A stretch of DNA of 64,000 bases from Batillaria attramentaria (GCA_018292915.2 JACVVK020000451.1:407501-471500), one strand, 5' to 3'. Shown: positions 32,079 to 42,410, numbered from the stretch's first letter. The notes: generated by a model not told the origin, from the letters alone. Made by a program: numbers and translations.

Positions 32079-32579
32079 AGATCTCAATTTCCCCAGTCTA
32101 CAGCCTGCAGGAGCGCGTTCTAGACGTCGACGTCCTCTGTGCTAGGGGAGAATGACGTTCTGTCTACCTACCGCCCGAACAGCGAAGGGAAGCGTTGCGC
32201 GAGGTGTCCCTGTCACTCAAGCCGCTGTGTTTATTTGAAGATGGGTTAAAGGTTATTAGAGTGAATCTCCCCGTTTTCCCTGCTGGTGAGTGCACGGCGT
32301 AAATGTCTGTTCTGCACGTGCTTATCGCCCGTATCCTGTTCAAAACGAACACAGCTCCACTAAACTGGGGATCTGACACCGAGATAGAAGAGATGAGCCT
32401 GTTGATATTTTCTATCTGCAAACAGATGAGACGTTTGAATACCCTTTTTAGTGTTTACGTCGACGCCTGCGTTGATAGAGAGGGGCTTTCGGGCTTTTGC
32501 TGGACGACGTAATCTGCCTAACGGAGCTGTTCAGGGAGCCTGAAGGAATGCTGTCCCATTAGCTCCCAAAATTGAATAA

Positions 32580-32672
32580 TAAAAATAATAATAATGGATA
32601 CTTATGTAGCGCTTATACCCAATGAGCTTTGAGCGCTTACAAAGTTAATCCAATAAAATCAAATAAAAAATA
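32580..32672 (-). mobile_element. Retroposon 3'-tail fragment
   Basis: On the minus strand it reads AAGCGCTCAAAGCTCATTGG then GTATAAGCGCTACATAAGTA and (ATT)n. This is the GCGCTTTGAGC...TATA tail style shared by SINE-C and LINE ends here. Confidence 0.55.
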
Positions 32673-32722
32673 AAATAGCATGAAAATAATGCCAGAGAGA
32701 ACAATACCAGACACAGCAAATG

Positions 32723-32723
<1 letters not shown>

Positions 32724-32780
<57 letters not shown>
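32724..32780. repeat. (AC)n microsatellite
   Basis: About 28 AC units. Confidence 0.97.
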
Positions 32781-32785
<5 letters not shown>

Positions 32786-32967
32786 TCTGTCAATACCTCC
32801 GACAACACTGTTCCCGGACTGGGAGCAAGCGTGTTTTGACTGCAGTTTTAAAGGTGGTGGCCAAATCTATATGCCTGTTGTCAAGTATTTTGGGAGAGTG
32901 TTTTAAAGGGTGGGGTCGATCAGTATCCGTCGTGCGAAGACGACCACTGTCCGTACGTCTAAAGATC

Positions 32968-33241
32968 TGAGCCCGAATGTCACAAAAGTCGAGGTTGATT
33001 TAACCCACGGCTTCGGGCCTAACCCAGACTAGGACAAAAGAAACAAAAAAAAAAAAAAAATGAGGCGAAGAAAGGAAGAAATAATCTTTCTATAAAGGCT
33101 TAGGCATCTTGCTGGAATGGACCCGCTTCTTGATTTAAAACAAAATACGGCAGAAAATTTAACCCTAAAGCTAGTTTAGTTCGTGGTCAGACTCTAACCA
33201 GGGGCTAAAACCCCTAACCTCGACTTCTACATGCGGAGCCT
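32968..33241 (+). mobile_element. R280 inverted-repeat element, copy 3
   Basis: A full-length but diverged copy (TGAGCCCGAATGT start, CTTCTACATGCGGAGCC end). Confidence 0.8.
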
Positions 33242-33790
33242 GAGGCTGTATGGATGGTGTATACTGAGTTAGTAAACTTGTGAGACATGCACTGATGCAG
33301 ATATTTCCAGAAATTTCTTCGCATGGTCCTCGGCTCCTTTTTCGCCTCGAGGTTAGCACCTACCAGTAGTACCAAACTTTCAAGTTTGTTGCAGGAAGTC
33401 TTGCGGACATCTGACCCCGTATTTTGCGTCATGGGTTCTTCCCCTTTGCGCCTGACTGACTTTCTCCTTTCCTTACGTGTAACGGTCTCCAAATGAAACA
33501 CTTACGCCCGAGTGCATATCGAGAAAATCTGCGGCCAGCGATGCAGCATGTTTGGCCGGCTGCTGTTCAGCTCCCATTAACCATTACGTCACTGACAGTT
33601 AGGGAGGAGTCAGTTCTGGGAGGTTACACAACGTGACTGTCTTCAAGTGCATCTGTTACAGTGCAGCTGCTGAATTCAGGCAAAGAGCGAAAGTATGACC
33701 GTCTTTGCCGGTGAATCATTCTAGTATTTTCTGATGATGTCAGTGTGTGTTACGGGGCTGGTGTGTCGTTACCACTGGTGTGATGTCGAG
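33242..33790. other. Unique DNA, no gene supported
   Basis: A minus-strand 95-codon frame (33214-33501) starts MFHLETVTRKERRKSVRRKG and runs into R280 at its end. It contains a GGTAGGTGC donor-like word, but I see no acceptor or known domain. Confidence 0.3.
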
Positions 33791-33801
33791 CTGTGATTCA
33801 T

Positions 33802-33984
33802 CACGGGGAGCCGGGATAGCCGAAGCGTAGAGCGTTGGACCTTCAGTGCTCCGGTCGTGAGTTCCAATCCCGGCTGGTGCCAAATAATTATTTGTACTGG
33901 CCGTTATCTCGTTGCCCCGTTTCTGACGTGGTGGAAAAGGACGTTAACCCCCCCCCCTCCCCACACACACACACACACCCTCCT
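33802..33984 (+). mobile_element. SINE-A with 11-bp TSD
   Basis: A diverged copy flanked by CTGTGATTCAT at 33791-33801 and 33985-33995. Its tail has become a C run plus a short AC repeat. Confidence 0.95.
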
Positions 33985-34334
33985 CTGTGATTCATACAAT
34001 AAAATCCTCAGATACTGACTTAGTCCAGATGAGGATTTGCGATACTGTCCCGATTATAGAAACGTTAGGTGATACACAATATTAGTCTCTTACCCTTGAA
34101 AAAAACATCAGAAAATAAAGATAAATGCTGTAGTGATTAATGAAAAAAAGAAAAGAAAAATGAACTCATGAAGACGGAACGCTCAGCCCAGTAAAAAGAA
34201 AAGAAAAGAAGAAAGAAAGAAAGTAAAAAACAAAAAAAAAACCCAAAAAACATATAAACCTTTCATATGTCTGTGGCTTGTAGCGGGCCTGCATGCAACT
34301 TAAGTTAAAAAAACAAAACAAGTCTCTTACCCAA

Positions 34335-34402
34335 CTTCTTCAGTGTCTCCACCATCTGGAAGAAGGGCTTAAGCGCCTTTCAAATCCAAGCCACGTAGGC
34401 TT
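34335..34402 (+). repeat. R115 repeat fragment
   Basis: CATCTGGAAGAAGGGCTTAA, then CAAATCCAAGCCACGTAGGC, matches the tandem pair at 57018-57255. Confidence 0.65.
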
Positions 34403-34627
34403 TTTTGTTGTTGTTGTTTTCAACGGACGGCATTGCTTATTGATTCCATGCTTTGACCAGCCACACTGCGGACTGTCGTCAGTGAACTAGCGCTCGCTGC
34501 TTATCGGTAGTTTTATCAGTTCACCTTTCCTCCAGTGAGACGTGTCTTTTTTTAAAAAAATGCATACCTGACATTTGAAATTTTTCGTTTTATTGATTTT
34601 TTTAGACAACGTGCACGTTTTTAACAG

Positions 34628-34758
34628 CAATACTTGATGTTTATGCACGTGTGTTCACACGAAGGCGAGAGATGTGATGAAAAAGCCCTAGCCAAAGACC
34701 TGTACACAAAGGGATTCGAACATTCGGTTTTGCCGAGGGACGCCTTATCTCAGCAAAA
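34628..34758 (-). mobile_element. SINE-D copy 1
   Basis: The plus strand reads ACTTGATGTTTATGCACGTG, then a tRNA-like head in reverse with the B box GGGATTCGAACATTCGG. The same arrangement occurs at 46225-46415. Confidence 0.55.
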
Positions 34759-34818
34759 CATTCAGAGATTGGATAATCTAAACAAAGCGACGAAATTCAA
34801 GAAAACATGAATAAACAG

Positions 34819-34992
34819 GATGGGTGTTTGAGAGTTTAACCTCTTTTTCCACAACGTATGGGTGATATCAAAGACAGGGCAACGACAAAACAGACCAGCA
34901 CAAATATTTGGCCCCAGCCGGGATTCGAACTCAAGACTCGAGCATTGAAAGCCCGACGCCGGCTCTACCATTCGGCTATCCCGGCTCCCCCC
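34819..34992 (-). mobile_element. SINE-A with 8-bp TSD
   Basis: A full minus-strand copy flanked by ATAAACAG at 34811-34818 and 34993-35000. Confidence 0.94.
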
Positions 34993-35417
34993 ATAAACAG
35001 ACACAGCACAATATGCATATATACCATAGATTAAACGTGTATCTTGTTTCGTTTTCTTTGCTCAGGGTATACATATTCTCCGAGAGATGAAGCTGTAGAT
35101 GAGTGCTTCTGCACCAGGAGAAGCTTGTTGTTTTTAACTTCAATTACAACTCAAGGAATCTTCTTTCGGTTTCTCCCAGTGCAGATATATAAGACGGACG
35201 TTCATAGAGAAAGAATTAAAAAAAAAAAAAAAAACTGTTTCCATTTAGCAGCTCAGGTTTCCAGTGGCTTAGTTAGTCTCCAGAGAGGTTCATTAGCCTG
35301 TGTCCGATCTGAAAGGGTTTGGATGGTTTTTGTTTTTTTGTTTTTGGTTTTGGTTGTTGGTTTAATTAGTTCGCTTTCCTTTCATGCCGATCCGTTTCAG
35401 TTTTCCAGTTTCCTAGC

Positions 35418-35581
35418 TTTGCGCTTCTTGGAACATTCTTCTGCTTTTTTTCTCCAGGAAAGCATGGTTTGTTTTCCCGCTAGACTTCTGCTTTGCGCTT
35501 CTCGGAACATTCTTCTGCTTTTTTTTTTTTTTTTTTTTTCCCCCAGGAAAGCATGGTTTCCTTTCCCGCTAGACTTCTGCT
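35418..35581. repeat. Tandem duplication of a 74-bp unit
   Basis: TTTGCGCTTCTYGGAACATT, CTTCTGC, poly-T, CAGGAAAGCATGGTTT and CCCGCTAGACTTCTGC occur twice. The second copy has an expanded poly-T of about 22. A 186-codon frame over this region is T-rich composition only. Confidence 0.93.
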
Positions 35582-35689
35582 CAGCCAGCGGTAATGCGCG
35601 CTGACCCTATCAAGGTTGTTCGAAAATCGCGACAGAGCTAGGCACAATGTTCAGTAAGGATGGAAACGTACAGCCCGCAAAAAAAAAAT

Positions 35690-35905
35690 AAAAAAAAATG
35701 CAATTCTAAATTCTGAGACTGAAATAGCTGAGGTGACCCGCCGCACCACGTGATTTTAATGGGTTCGTGTCCAGTCACGGTGAGTGTGCGAATGCGTGTG
35801 ATTCACGTGAGCGTGCCTGTTGGGTTCAGTTCGCAGCGCTTTGAGCAACAACAAAAAAGTGGGTAATGCGCCTGCAGAATACACAATTATTATTATTATT
35901 ATTAT

Positions 35906-35941
<36 letters not shown>

Positions 35942-35945
35942 TAGT
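35690..35945 (+). mobile_element. SINE-C 3' half with (ATT)n/(AGT)n tail
   Basis: It begins AAATGCAATTCTAAATTCTG and runs through CACCACGTGATTTTAATGGG and GCGCTTTGAGC. It then passes into ATT repeats and an AGT array to 35944. The head is missing. Confidence 0.88.
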
Positions 35946-36330
35946 TACTCAAGGGAAACACAGAATTCATTGTTTTGCTGGAATTTTATAGACAGATAGG
36001 TTTACAGCTGATTTTAGAAACTGGGTATCTATTACAATTATTTGTGAAAGACAGCGTGTTTTTACAATTATCTGTAAAACAACACGTTTCAGTTTGTCGC
36101 ACTAAATCACACGGGCCATTTGTCTTTGTAGTTTTTCGAAATGTCTTCAGGGTGGAAAAAGCTATAGGCATTCTTTTTTTTTAAGCGCCGAAGCATCTGG
36201 AAATTCGGATCCGTGGTTTCCTAGCTGGCGGATTTTTGTGTTTCAAAGATTCTCCCGTTTTTCCCTTGCCTGAAGCATTTGGAAGAATTTTAATGCGGAG
36301 TGTTCGAGTTGGACCTTAAAACCTACCACA
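35946..36330. other. AT-rich unique DNA, no gene seen
   Basis: A self-similar word, CTRTTACAATTATTTGTGAAAG / TTTTACAATTATCTGTAAAA, lies at about 36029-36080. Nothing else is recognised. Confidence 0.35.
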
Positions 36331-36588
36331 TATGTGACCCGTTCTCACAAAAGGGACCATAAGTCGAAAATTATCAATTTTGAGATATGTATAGCACTGC
36401 AATCTACTGGTTATGCAGTTTAATTCAATATAAGAATGAAAGCTGTACTACTAAAATTGACAGAGATATCAGCAGTTGAAGTTGGCTACTCACAAGGCGG
36501 CCATACTGACCCCCGGCACTCTTTTCGCCTGTAGCGGCGTTCGGCCGAGCGCGACTTACGGTCCCTTCTGCGAGAACGGGTCACATAT
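36331..36588. mobile_element. MITE with 36-bp TIRs
   Basis: The left end reads TATGTGACCCGTTCTCACAA then AAGGGACCATAAGTCG. The right end is the reverse complement with about four mismatches (GGGTCACATA at 36578-36587). The 258-bp interior has no coding capacity. Flanking TA/ATAT fits a TA target, so a Tc1/mariner-type origin is plausible. Confidence 0.85.
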
Positions 36589-36893
36589 ATGTATATATAC
36601 AGCACGCTGGTCTGTTGCGTCTGTGAGAGGTTTAACTCTATCCCTACCAATGAAATCGGGGGCTGTGCACCAGAGGCCTCTCTAAAGCCGTCAGAATTCT
36701 CTTTTGCTTGGACTTAAATTTGATTTAGTGGGAGTAGTGTACTTCGATTAAGCCTGCTCTTATTTGGGCACAACGCGAGACACACACATGTGCACATCAC
36801 AGTCGTTGCGCTCGGTGTGTCTACTAACTACAAAACTGAACACAGGTGTGCTCGGTGACAAACCGATTGAAGATGCACTGTCCGCCATGTTTG

Positions 36894-37075
36894 CGCGCCG
36901 AGTGACGTAAAGCAGCCAGTCAGAATCTGTTGTGGAAACCACAGTCACAGTTGTGGCTATTTGAAATCCAGTTTGCTGTGATGACGCTGTCACAGCGGCG
37001 GAAACCCCCCAAATCACAACTGTGTCACAACTGTGGACAGCACTGTGGGGCTCCGCAGTGCCCAGTTAAGAGCCG
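36894..37075 (-). repeat. R175 repeat, copy 2 of an inverted pair
   Basis: The reverse complement of 31608-31790 at about 90% identity. Conserved blocks are CCACAGTCACAGTTGTGGCT and CCCCCCAAATCACAACTGTG. Confidence 0.85.
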
Positions 37076-37525
37076 GCTATACACTCGTGTTTGCTGCGGT
37101 AAGAGCCGCCAAAGAACCGTTAATCTCGCCTGATTTTCGCATACAGCGCCAAACCCGAAAAAGAGCACAAAAAAAAACCTGGGCTACTCGTGCGATGTAC
37201 GAAATGTCCTAAACACGCGAATCCTGCTTACAAATCACACGTAGACTGTCTCTACCGGTATCACGTTTCAAGACAGTGTAGGGTGTTATATCTCATGACG
37301 ACGAGAGTGATCCGAGATTTCGATTACTTTTCTCATGTCCTGTAATTAGACAGGATCACCTTAATAGTGGCGTTAAGTCGTCCTTCTTTCAGGTTTTAAG
37401 CCCAGAGGATAGGTGATCTGGCTGATGTTTGGATCGGCGTTTACCGCATGGTGTTGTTATTTGGCGGCGTTGTACTAAGCTGGGTGGTTTTACTGACGTG
37501 CTTCTGGGAACGGGCAGGTTACCAG
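37076..37525. other. Unique DNA, no gene seen
   Basis: No repeat match or supported frame found. Confidence 0.35.
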
Positions 37526-37997
37526 TGCCCGTATGTAGAACTCGAGATTAATTTAACCCACGGCTACGGGCCTAACCCAGGCTAGGACAAAGGTGGGTGG
37601 GTGGGTGTTTTGGGGGTTAACGTCCTTTTCCACCACATACGGGTGATATCAAAGACGGGGCAACGATGAAAAAGCCAGCACAAATATTTGACTCCAGCCG
37701 GGATACGAACTCACGACCCGAACATTAGAAGTCCAACGCTCTACCATTCGGCCACCCCGGCTCCCCAAAGAAACCCCAAAACAAAATTAAATAAAAAAGG
37801 AAGCGCAGAAAGAAAGAAAAAAATCCTTCTATAATGGCATAGGCACCATGGTGGAATGGACCCGCTTCTTGATTTAAAACAAACAAACGAACAAACAAAC
37901 AACAACAACAAAAAATTAACCCTAGAACTAGTTTAGTTCGAGGTTAGACTCTAACCCGGGGCTAGACTCCCTAACCCCGACTTTTACATGAGGGCCC
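37526..37997 (+). mobile_element. R280 copy 4, interrupted by SINE-A
   Basis: A full R280 split after CTAGGACAAAG by the SINE-A at 37593-37765. It resumes with AAACCCCAAAACAAAATT. The right end is GACTTTTACATGAGGGCCC. Confidence 0.9.
37593..37765 (-). mobile_element. SINE-A nested in R280
   Basis: A full minus-strand copy with CAAAG at 37588-37592 and 37766-37770. The other R280 copies confirm the empty site. Confidence 0.93.
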
Positions 37998-38204
37998 TGC
38001 TGCTGTATCCATCCTGGCCAGGAGACGATTCTGGTGTATCCATTCTTGACATAGGGGGAGTAATATGTGAGTGCCCCCCCCCCCCCCAACCCCTCCTCGC
38101 TCAGACTGCCAAACCCAGCTCGTTGTCCCATCTCTGTACCTCTGTACCTAATCCATTTTAATGACTGTTTCGTGCCGGCCGCAAAACTGGCATAAACAAA
38201 ACAA

Positions 38205-38344
38205 AACACCCCCCCCCCCCTAAAACCCCACAAAAAAACAACAACAATCTAAAAACAACCAACCAAACAACAACCCCCCAAAAAAACCCACCAAACAAGC
38301 CAACAAACAACACCAAACAACGACATCCACCCCCTCCCCTCCCA

Positions 38345-38417
<73 letters not shown>

Positions 38418-38640
38418 AACAAACAAACAAACAAACAAACAAACAAACAAACAAACAAACAAACAAACAAACAAACAAACAAACAAACAAACAAACAAAA
38501 CAAAAAACAACAATAAAAACAAAATCAAAACAAACAAAACTAACAACAACAACAACAACAACAACAATGTAAAAACAAAATAAAACATAAATAACAATTA
38601 CAAAGCAACAACAATACCACCACCAACAACAACCCCAACA
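38205..38640. repeat. C-run, AAC, (AC)n, (CAAA)n and AAC simple-repeat block
   Basis: An AC array at 38345-38412 is followed directly by about 21 CAAA units to about 38498, then AAC-rich DNA. Cys/Val/Leu/Phe-rich minus-strand frames here are artefacts. Confidence 0.95.
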
Positions 38641-38675
38641 AAACGAATCTGTTTCCAAAGTTCAGTTATTCCTGA

Positions 38676-38766
38676 CTTCGATTCCGTACCAGGATCCAAC
38701 TACTTACGCTGGCTTTTTCGCTCGTTGCCTCGTGTTTGACGTCACCCTTACCCTAAGGAAAAACAC
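38676..38766 (+). mobile_element. Decayed SINE-A fragment
   Basis: ACGCTGGCTTTTTCGCTCGT then GTTTGACGTCACCC match the SINE-A body. Head and tail are gone. Confidence 0.6.
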
Positions 38767-38811
38767 ACTGCCAAACAATCGACTTGCTGCGATTTTAGAT
38801 GCAAGTGGACA

Positions 38812-39088
38812 GGGCCCGCATGTACAAGTCAGGGTTAAGGAGTTTAGCCCCGGGTTAGAGTCTAACCTCGAACTAAACTAGCCCTAGGATTAATTTTTTT
38901 TTTTTTAATCAGGAAGCGGGTCCATTTCACCATGGGCATGGTGCCTAAGACGTTATAGCATGATTTTTGTCTTTCTCTCTTCGCTTCTTTTTTTTAAATT
39001 TAATTTTGTTTTGGGGTTTCTTTTGTCCTAGTCTGGGTTAGGCCCGTAGCCGTGGGTTAAATTAACCTCGAGTTCTACATACGGGCCC
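38812..39088 (-). mobile_element. R280 inverted-repeat element, copy 5
   Basis: It starts GGGCCCGCATGTACAAGTCA and ends TTCTACATACGGGCCC, with both TIRs intact. Confidence 0.88.
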
Positions 39089-39345
39089 AGATGTTTCATG
39101 CAGATCTCTCATTCATTTTGACGGCGAGGGAGTCACTCCCCACTCTCTGTTTTCCCACTCGAGGATTAATCAGCGTGAAAGACAAATGAAATCTTCAGCC
39201 TCTCACTGTTCATTTATCTGGGATAGCTGGCGCTCGGTACTATGTCACGGGATCTACTAGACTAGTCTGTGGATCAGCTACCTTCGCCGTAGGGCGCCCG
39301 TACTTGAAAGAAGAAAACTTGCGCGCCGTATGTCGTGGGTGCACC

Positions 39346-39713
39346 TGTTACAGTGAATTTGTGTGATCAGGGATTTCATGAAATCCCAGAAATTTTTAGT
39401 AAGTTCATGTAATTATCTCAAATGTTTGAGTTGTTCGAGATGTACCTCTATGTGTTTACTTTCTTTACCATGTCTGTCCTTTAAAAAAAAAGAGATGAGT
39501 TGAACGGGATGCACTCCTGTGTTCGGCTTAAGAAAATTATGGATCAGTGATTTCCTGAAATCCCTGGCCCTTAAACTCCGGGATTTCATGAAATCCCTGG
39601 AAATTTTAGGGATTTCATGAAAACCCCGAGTGAAACAGTAATTACTGTACATGAACTTACTGAAAATTTTAGGGATTTCATGAAATCCCTCATTACACAA
39701 ATTCACTGTAACA
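39346..39713. mobile_element. TGTTACAG...CTGTAACA element with CACC duplication
   Basis: The ends are inverted repeats of about 70 bp (TGTTACAGTGAATTTGTGTG versus its complement at the right), about 87% alike. CACC is found at 39342-39345 and 39714-39717. The element contains the 18-bp palindrome GGGATTTCATGAAATCCC at 39370, 39580 and 39672, and near-copies at 39547 and 39609. At 368 bp with no frame, it is MITE-like. Confidence 0.8.
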
Positions 39714-39744
39714 CACCCATTTCACCACGGCTGCGACTTTGGGG

Positions 39745-39915
39745 GGTGGGTGGGTGTTTGGGAGTTTAACATCCTTTTCCACGACATAAGGGTGATATCA
39801 AAGATGGGACAACGAGAAAAGGGCCAGCACAAATATCTAGCCCCAGCCGGGATTCGAACTCACGACCCGAGCATTGAAAGCCCTACGCTGTACCATTCGG
39901 CCACCCCGGCTCCCC
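39745..39915 (-). mobile_element. SINE-A nested in SINE-B, 13-bp TSD
   Basis: TGCGAC(T/G)TTGGGG is present at 39732-39744 and 39916-39928, with one mismatch, in the middle of a SINE-B block. Confidence 0.95.
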
Positions 39916-40097
39916 TGCGACGTTGGGGGGGGGGGGGGGAGGGTGCTTCCCTTGTTGGGACGGATCTCATGATGTGGATGATTACACGGCCGGTACCGCA
40001 AGTACCGTAGTTCCCGGGCCTGGTTCACGCCGGGATATTTATGACGAAGGAAGCGCGGAACGCAGCCCACATGAACCTCCATAGCACCACCATCATT

Positions 40098-40183
40098 CTC
40101 ATCATCATGGAGTACGCACATTGATTCACTTTGTGAGAATTTTTGCGCTATATAAGTACAATTCATCATCATTATTATTATAA
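40098..40183 (+). mobile_element. LINE-like 3' tail inside SINE-B
   Basis: TGTGAGAATTTTTGCGCTAT then ATAAGTACAATTCATCATC(ATT)n interrupts SINE-B between CATCATCAT and AATGAAACTTGCCCCAGC. It resembles the GTAGCGCTATACAAATGG tail of the LINE at 24420. Confidence 0.65.
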
Positions 40184-40262
40184 TGAAACTTGCCCCAGCT
40201 TCCGAGCCCTACTCGAATTCCACCCATGGCCTGGGAGGAATACCACTGGAGCTAGCGAAGAG

Positions 40263-40885
40263 CTGGGCAGTCAAAAACAAAATAATAATAATACCACCAC
40301 CACCACCACCATAGTAATGGCGCGCTCACAAGCGCAGTTGCTCCGAAAGAAAAGTTGGGCTAAGCGCGCATAAGCCCTCAAGAACAGTGTGCAGATCAGT
40401 CGTGCTCGCCACTTCCGAAATCGGAACGGTAAGCCGATTTCGACCAAGCGCTTAGTTGTCTGCAATTAGCTTATCCAGCAATTACGCCAGGCGCAGTGGA
40501 AAGCTACAGTTGGTATTAAAAGAGATGGACCCATTTGGCGATCCGACGAACGCCACGATTTGCTCGGCTTTTGAAATTACTGTGGGCGAGACAGGTCTGT
40601 GTGGGCTTTAGAGGCGAGTTTTGCCTGAAGTCTCAGAGGGGGGTTTATACTGTGTTGACAATCGGTTTACTAACAATGGTCCATTTGCGTAGCTGATGAG
40701 GTGTCCGATTAAACTCTTGATGACTCACATACCCACGCGCCGCGCACAGTACTAATCACCGTTGGCATCCATCAGGTATTCACGATGTTTCGTGTCTGAT
40801 GATAATACGGATAACCGGTTGGTGCTTTGAGCAAAAGCCGTGACCACCGGATTAATCAGTGCATTTCGCGCGTCTGCTATGCTCT
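40263..40885. other. Unique DNA after an (ATA/CCA) tract, no gene seen
   Basis: A short (ACC)n run at 40294-40311 ends the SINE-B tail. The rest has no repeat match and no supported frame. Confidence 0.35.
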
Positions 40886-40975
40886 CCGTGACTAACAGTG
40901 TCTCAACAGTTAATTACTAAGACAAACTGTTAGTGCACGTGTCATTTCGCAGACGAAACTGTACGAGTTTCTTAC
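40886..40975 (+). repeat. Left direct repeat flanking the foldback
   Basis: CTCCGTGACTAACAGTGTCT, then ACAAACTGTTAGTGCACGTG, recurs in the same orientation at 41436-41528 (CTCCGTGACTAACAATGTCT). Confidence 0.8.
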
Positions 40976-41033
40976 CTGTTTCAGTCTCCGTGAGCATTTC
41001 AATCAGATTTTAATCAGTACATTTAACGCGTTG

Positions 41034-41436
41034 GCTTTAAAGATCTAAGCTCCCAACAAAAAGCTTTCCGAAAAGTGAAAAAATTGTACAGATTCGACCG
41101 TACAAGCACAGTCAACTCTGTCACAGTTGTAGAGTTCACACAGTGTCCAGAAACAGCGACAAAACCGTGCCGAAAAACTGCCCCCACTTCCTGTCGGGGT
41201 CTACCCACGCTACTGTGCACATCTCCGTGCAGTGGTCATCACAGCAGCCGTGACCGAGTCAGTACTGGACGGACCCCGACAGGAAGTGGGGGCAGTTTTT
41301 CGGCACGGTTTTGTCGCTGTTTCTGGACACTGTGTGAACTCTGCGACTGTGACAGAGTTGACTGTGCTTGCACGGTCGACTCTAAAAAATTTTTCACACT
41401 TCGGAAAGCTTTTTGTTGGGAGCTTAGATCTTTAAC
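41034..41436. mobile_element. Foldback element: 165-bp arms, short loop
   Basis: The left arm (41036-41204) and right arm (41270-41434) are reverse complements at over 90% identity. Shared blocks are AAAGATCTAAGCTCCCAACA, AAAAGCTTTCCGAA, AAACAGCGACAAAACCGTGC and CCCCCACTTCCTGTCGGGGT. The loop is about 65 bp. It would form a very long hairpin. No coding capacity. Confidence 0.92.
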
Positions 41437-41528
41437 CTCCGTGACTAACAATGTCTCAAAATAGCATACTGAAACAAACTTTTCGTGTACGTGTCTCACC
41501 GCGTGTGTCGTCAAAACTGTAGGAGCTC
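41436..41528 (+). repeat. Right direct repeat flanking the foldback
   Basis: Partner of 40886-40975, about 75-80% alike, beginning directly at the right arm of the foldback. Confidence 0.8.
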
Positions 41529-41788
41529 CTAAAACAACTTCTACCATTATTCAGCAAAACCGGTAACGACGCATTGGGCAGTGTGGCTACGGTTCATACG
41601 AGATTTTGAAATGCGCATAATAATCACAATAATGATGTTTCTTCATTGCTGTAAATTATTTCAGTGGAACAGTTCCAAGCGCTTAGCGAGGAGAGCACAA
41701 ATAACAAGTGAAATACAACACCTGTAACTGAACAGATGTCTCGGCTGATCGTAAAAGTGTAGGACATTTTGTCCTAGACATTGTAGAT

Positions 41789-42118
41789 AAGCTAAGCTAA
41801 GGTAAAGTAAGCTAAGCTATGTAGATAAGCTAAGCTATGATAAGCTAGGGTCAGCTAAGTAAGCTAAGCTAAGGTAATCTACGGTAAGCTAGGGAAAGGT
41901 AAGCTAGGTAAAGGTAAGCTAGGGTAAGCTAAGTAAGCTAAGCTAAGGTAATCTAAGGTAAGCTAAGGTAAGCTAATCTATTGTATGGTAAGCTAATATA
42001 AGGTATTCAATGATCAGGTAAGCTAAGGTAATCTAAGGTAAGGTAAGTAAGGTAAGGTAAGCTAAGGTAATCTAACTAAGGTTATCTAAGGTAAGCTAAG
42101 GTAATCTAAGGTAAGCTA
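41789..42118. repeat. (TAAGS)n pentamer minisatellite
   Basis: AGCTA, AGGTA and ATCTA pentamers alternate over about 330 bp, with larger units such as AAGGTAATCTAAGGTAAGCT repeating. Confidence 0.93.
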
Positions 42119-42410
42119 AACACAGCAAAACAGGCGTACCTGCAAGAACAGACCACAGGTTGTAATATACATAATATGTCCATTTGCGCAGAAATTATAG
42201 TCTAGGACATAATTCGAGGGTTCCCAGTCAAAACGTACTATCTTCCTTCTCTGTATCGATAGTACCTTCTGCATAGCGAAGAAAGTAATCGGAAATTTTG
42301 CAGATTAATCGGTCTTTGACCGATGTCAGCCGCGGAAATGAATGCCTGTACACGTTCACTAACGTAACGTTCGCAGGTTTGTGACCTTGCTAGCGTGACA
42401 TTTTCCCTTT

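Larger units (their letters stand above)
39714..40262 (+). mobile_element. SINE-B, 5'-truncated, with two nested insertions
   Basis: CACCCATTTCACC...CTGCGACTTTGGGG precedes SINE-A (39745-39915). After it come GGTGCTTCCCTTG, GGGATATTTATGAC and CCTGGGAGGAATACCACTGG. A second foreign segment lies at about 40098-40183. Confidence 0.88.

Noticed and set aside
33214..33501. 95-codon minus-strand frame rich in Lys/Arg
   Set aside because: Runs into R280 and has no recognisable domain. The donor-like GGTAGGT inside is not paired with an acceptor.
35044..35604. 186-codon plus-strand frame rich in Phe and Leu
   Set aside because: T-rich DNA with a tandem duplication; no domain or splice support.
41034..41436. 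Rho-independent or rRNA-like structured RNA
   Set aside because: The 165-bp arms are long near-perfect inverted repeats with flanking duplications, fitting a foldback transposon better than a structured RNA gene.
41789..42118. Telomere-like repeat
   Set aside because: The pentamers AGGTA/AGCTA do not match TTAGGG or other known animal telomere units.
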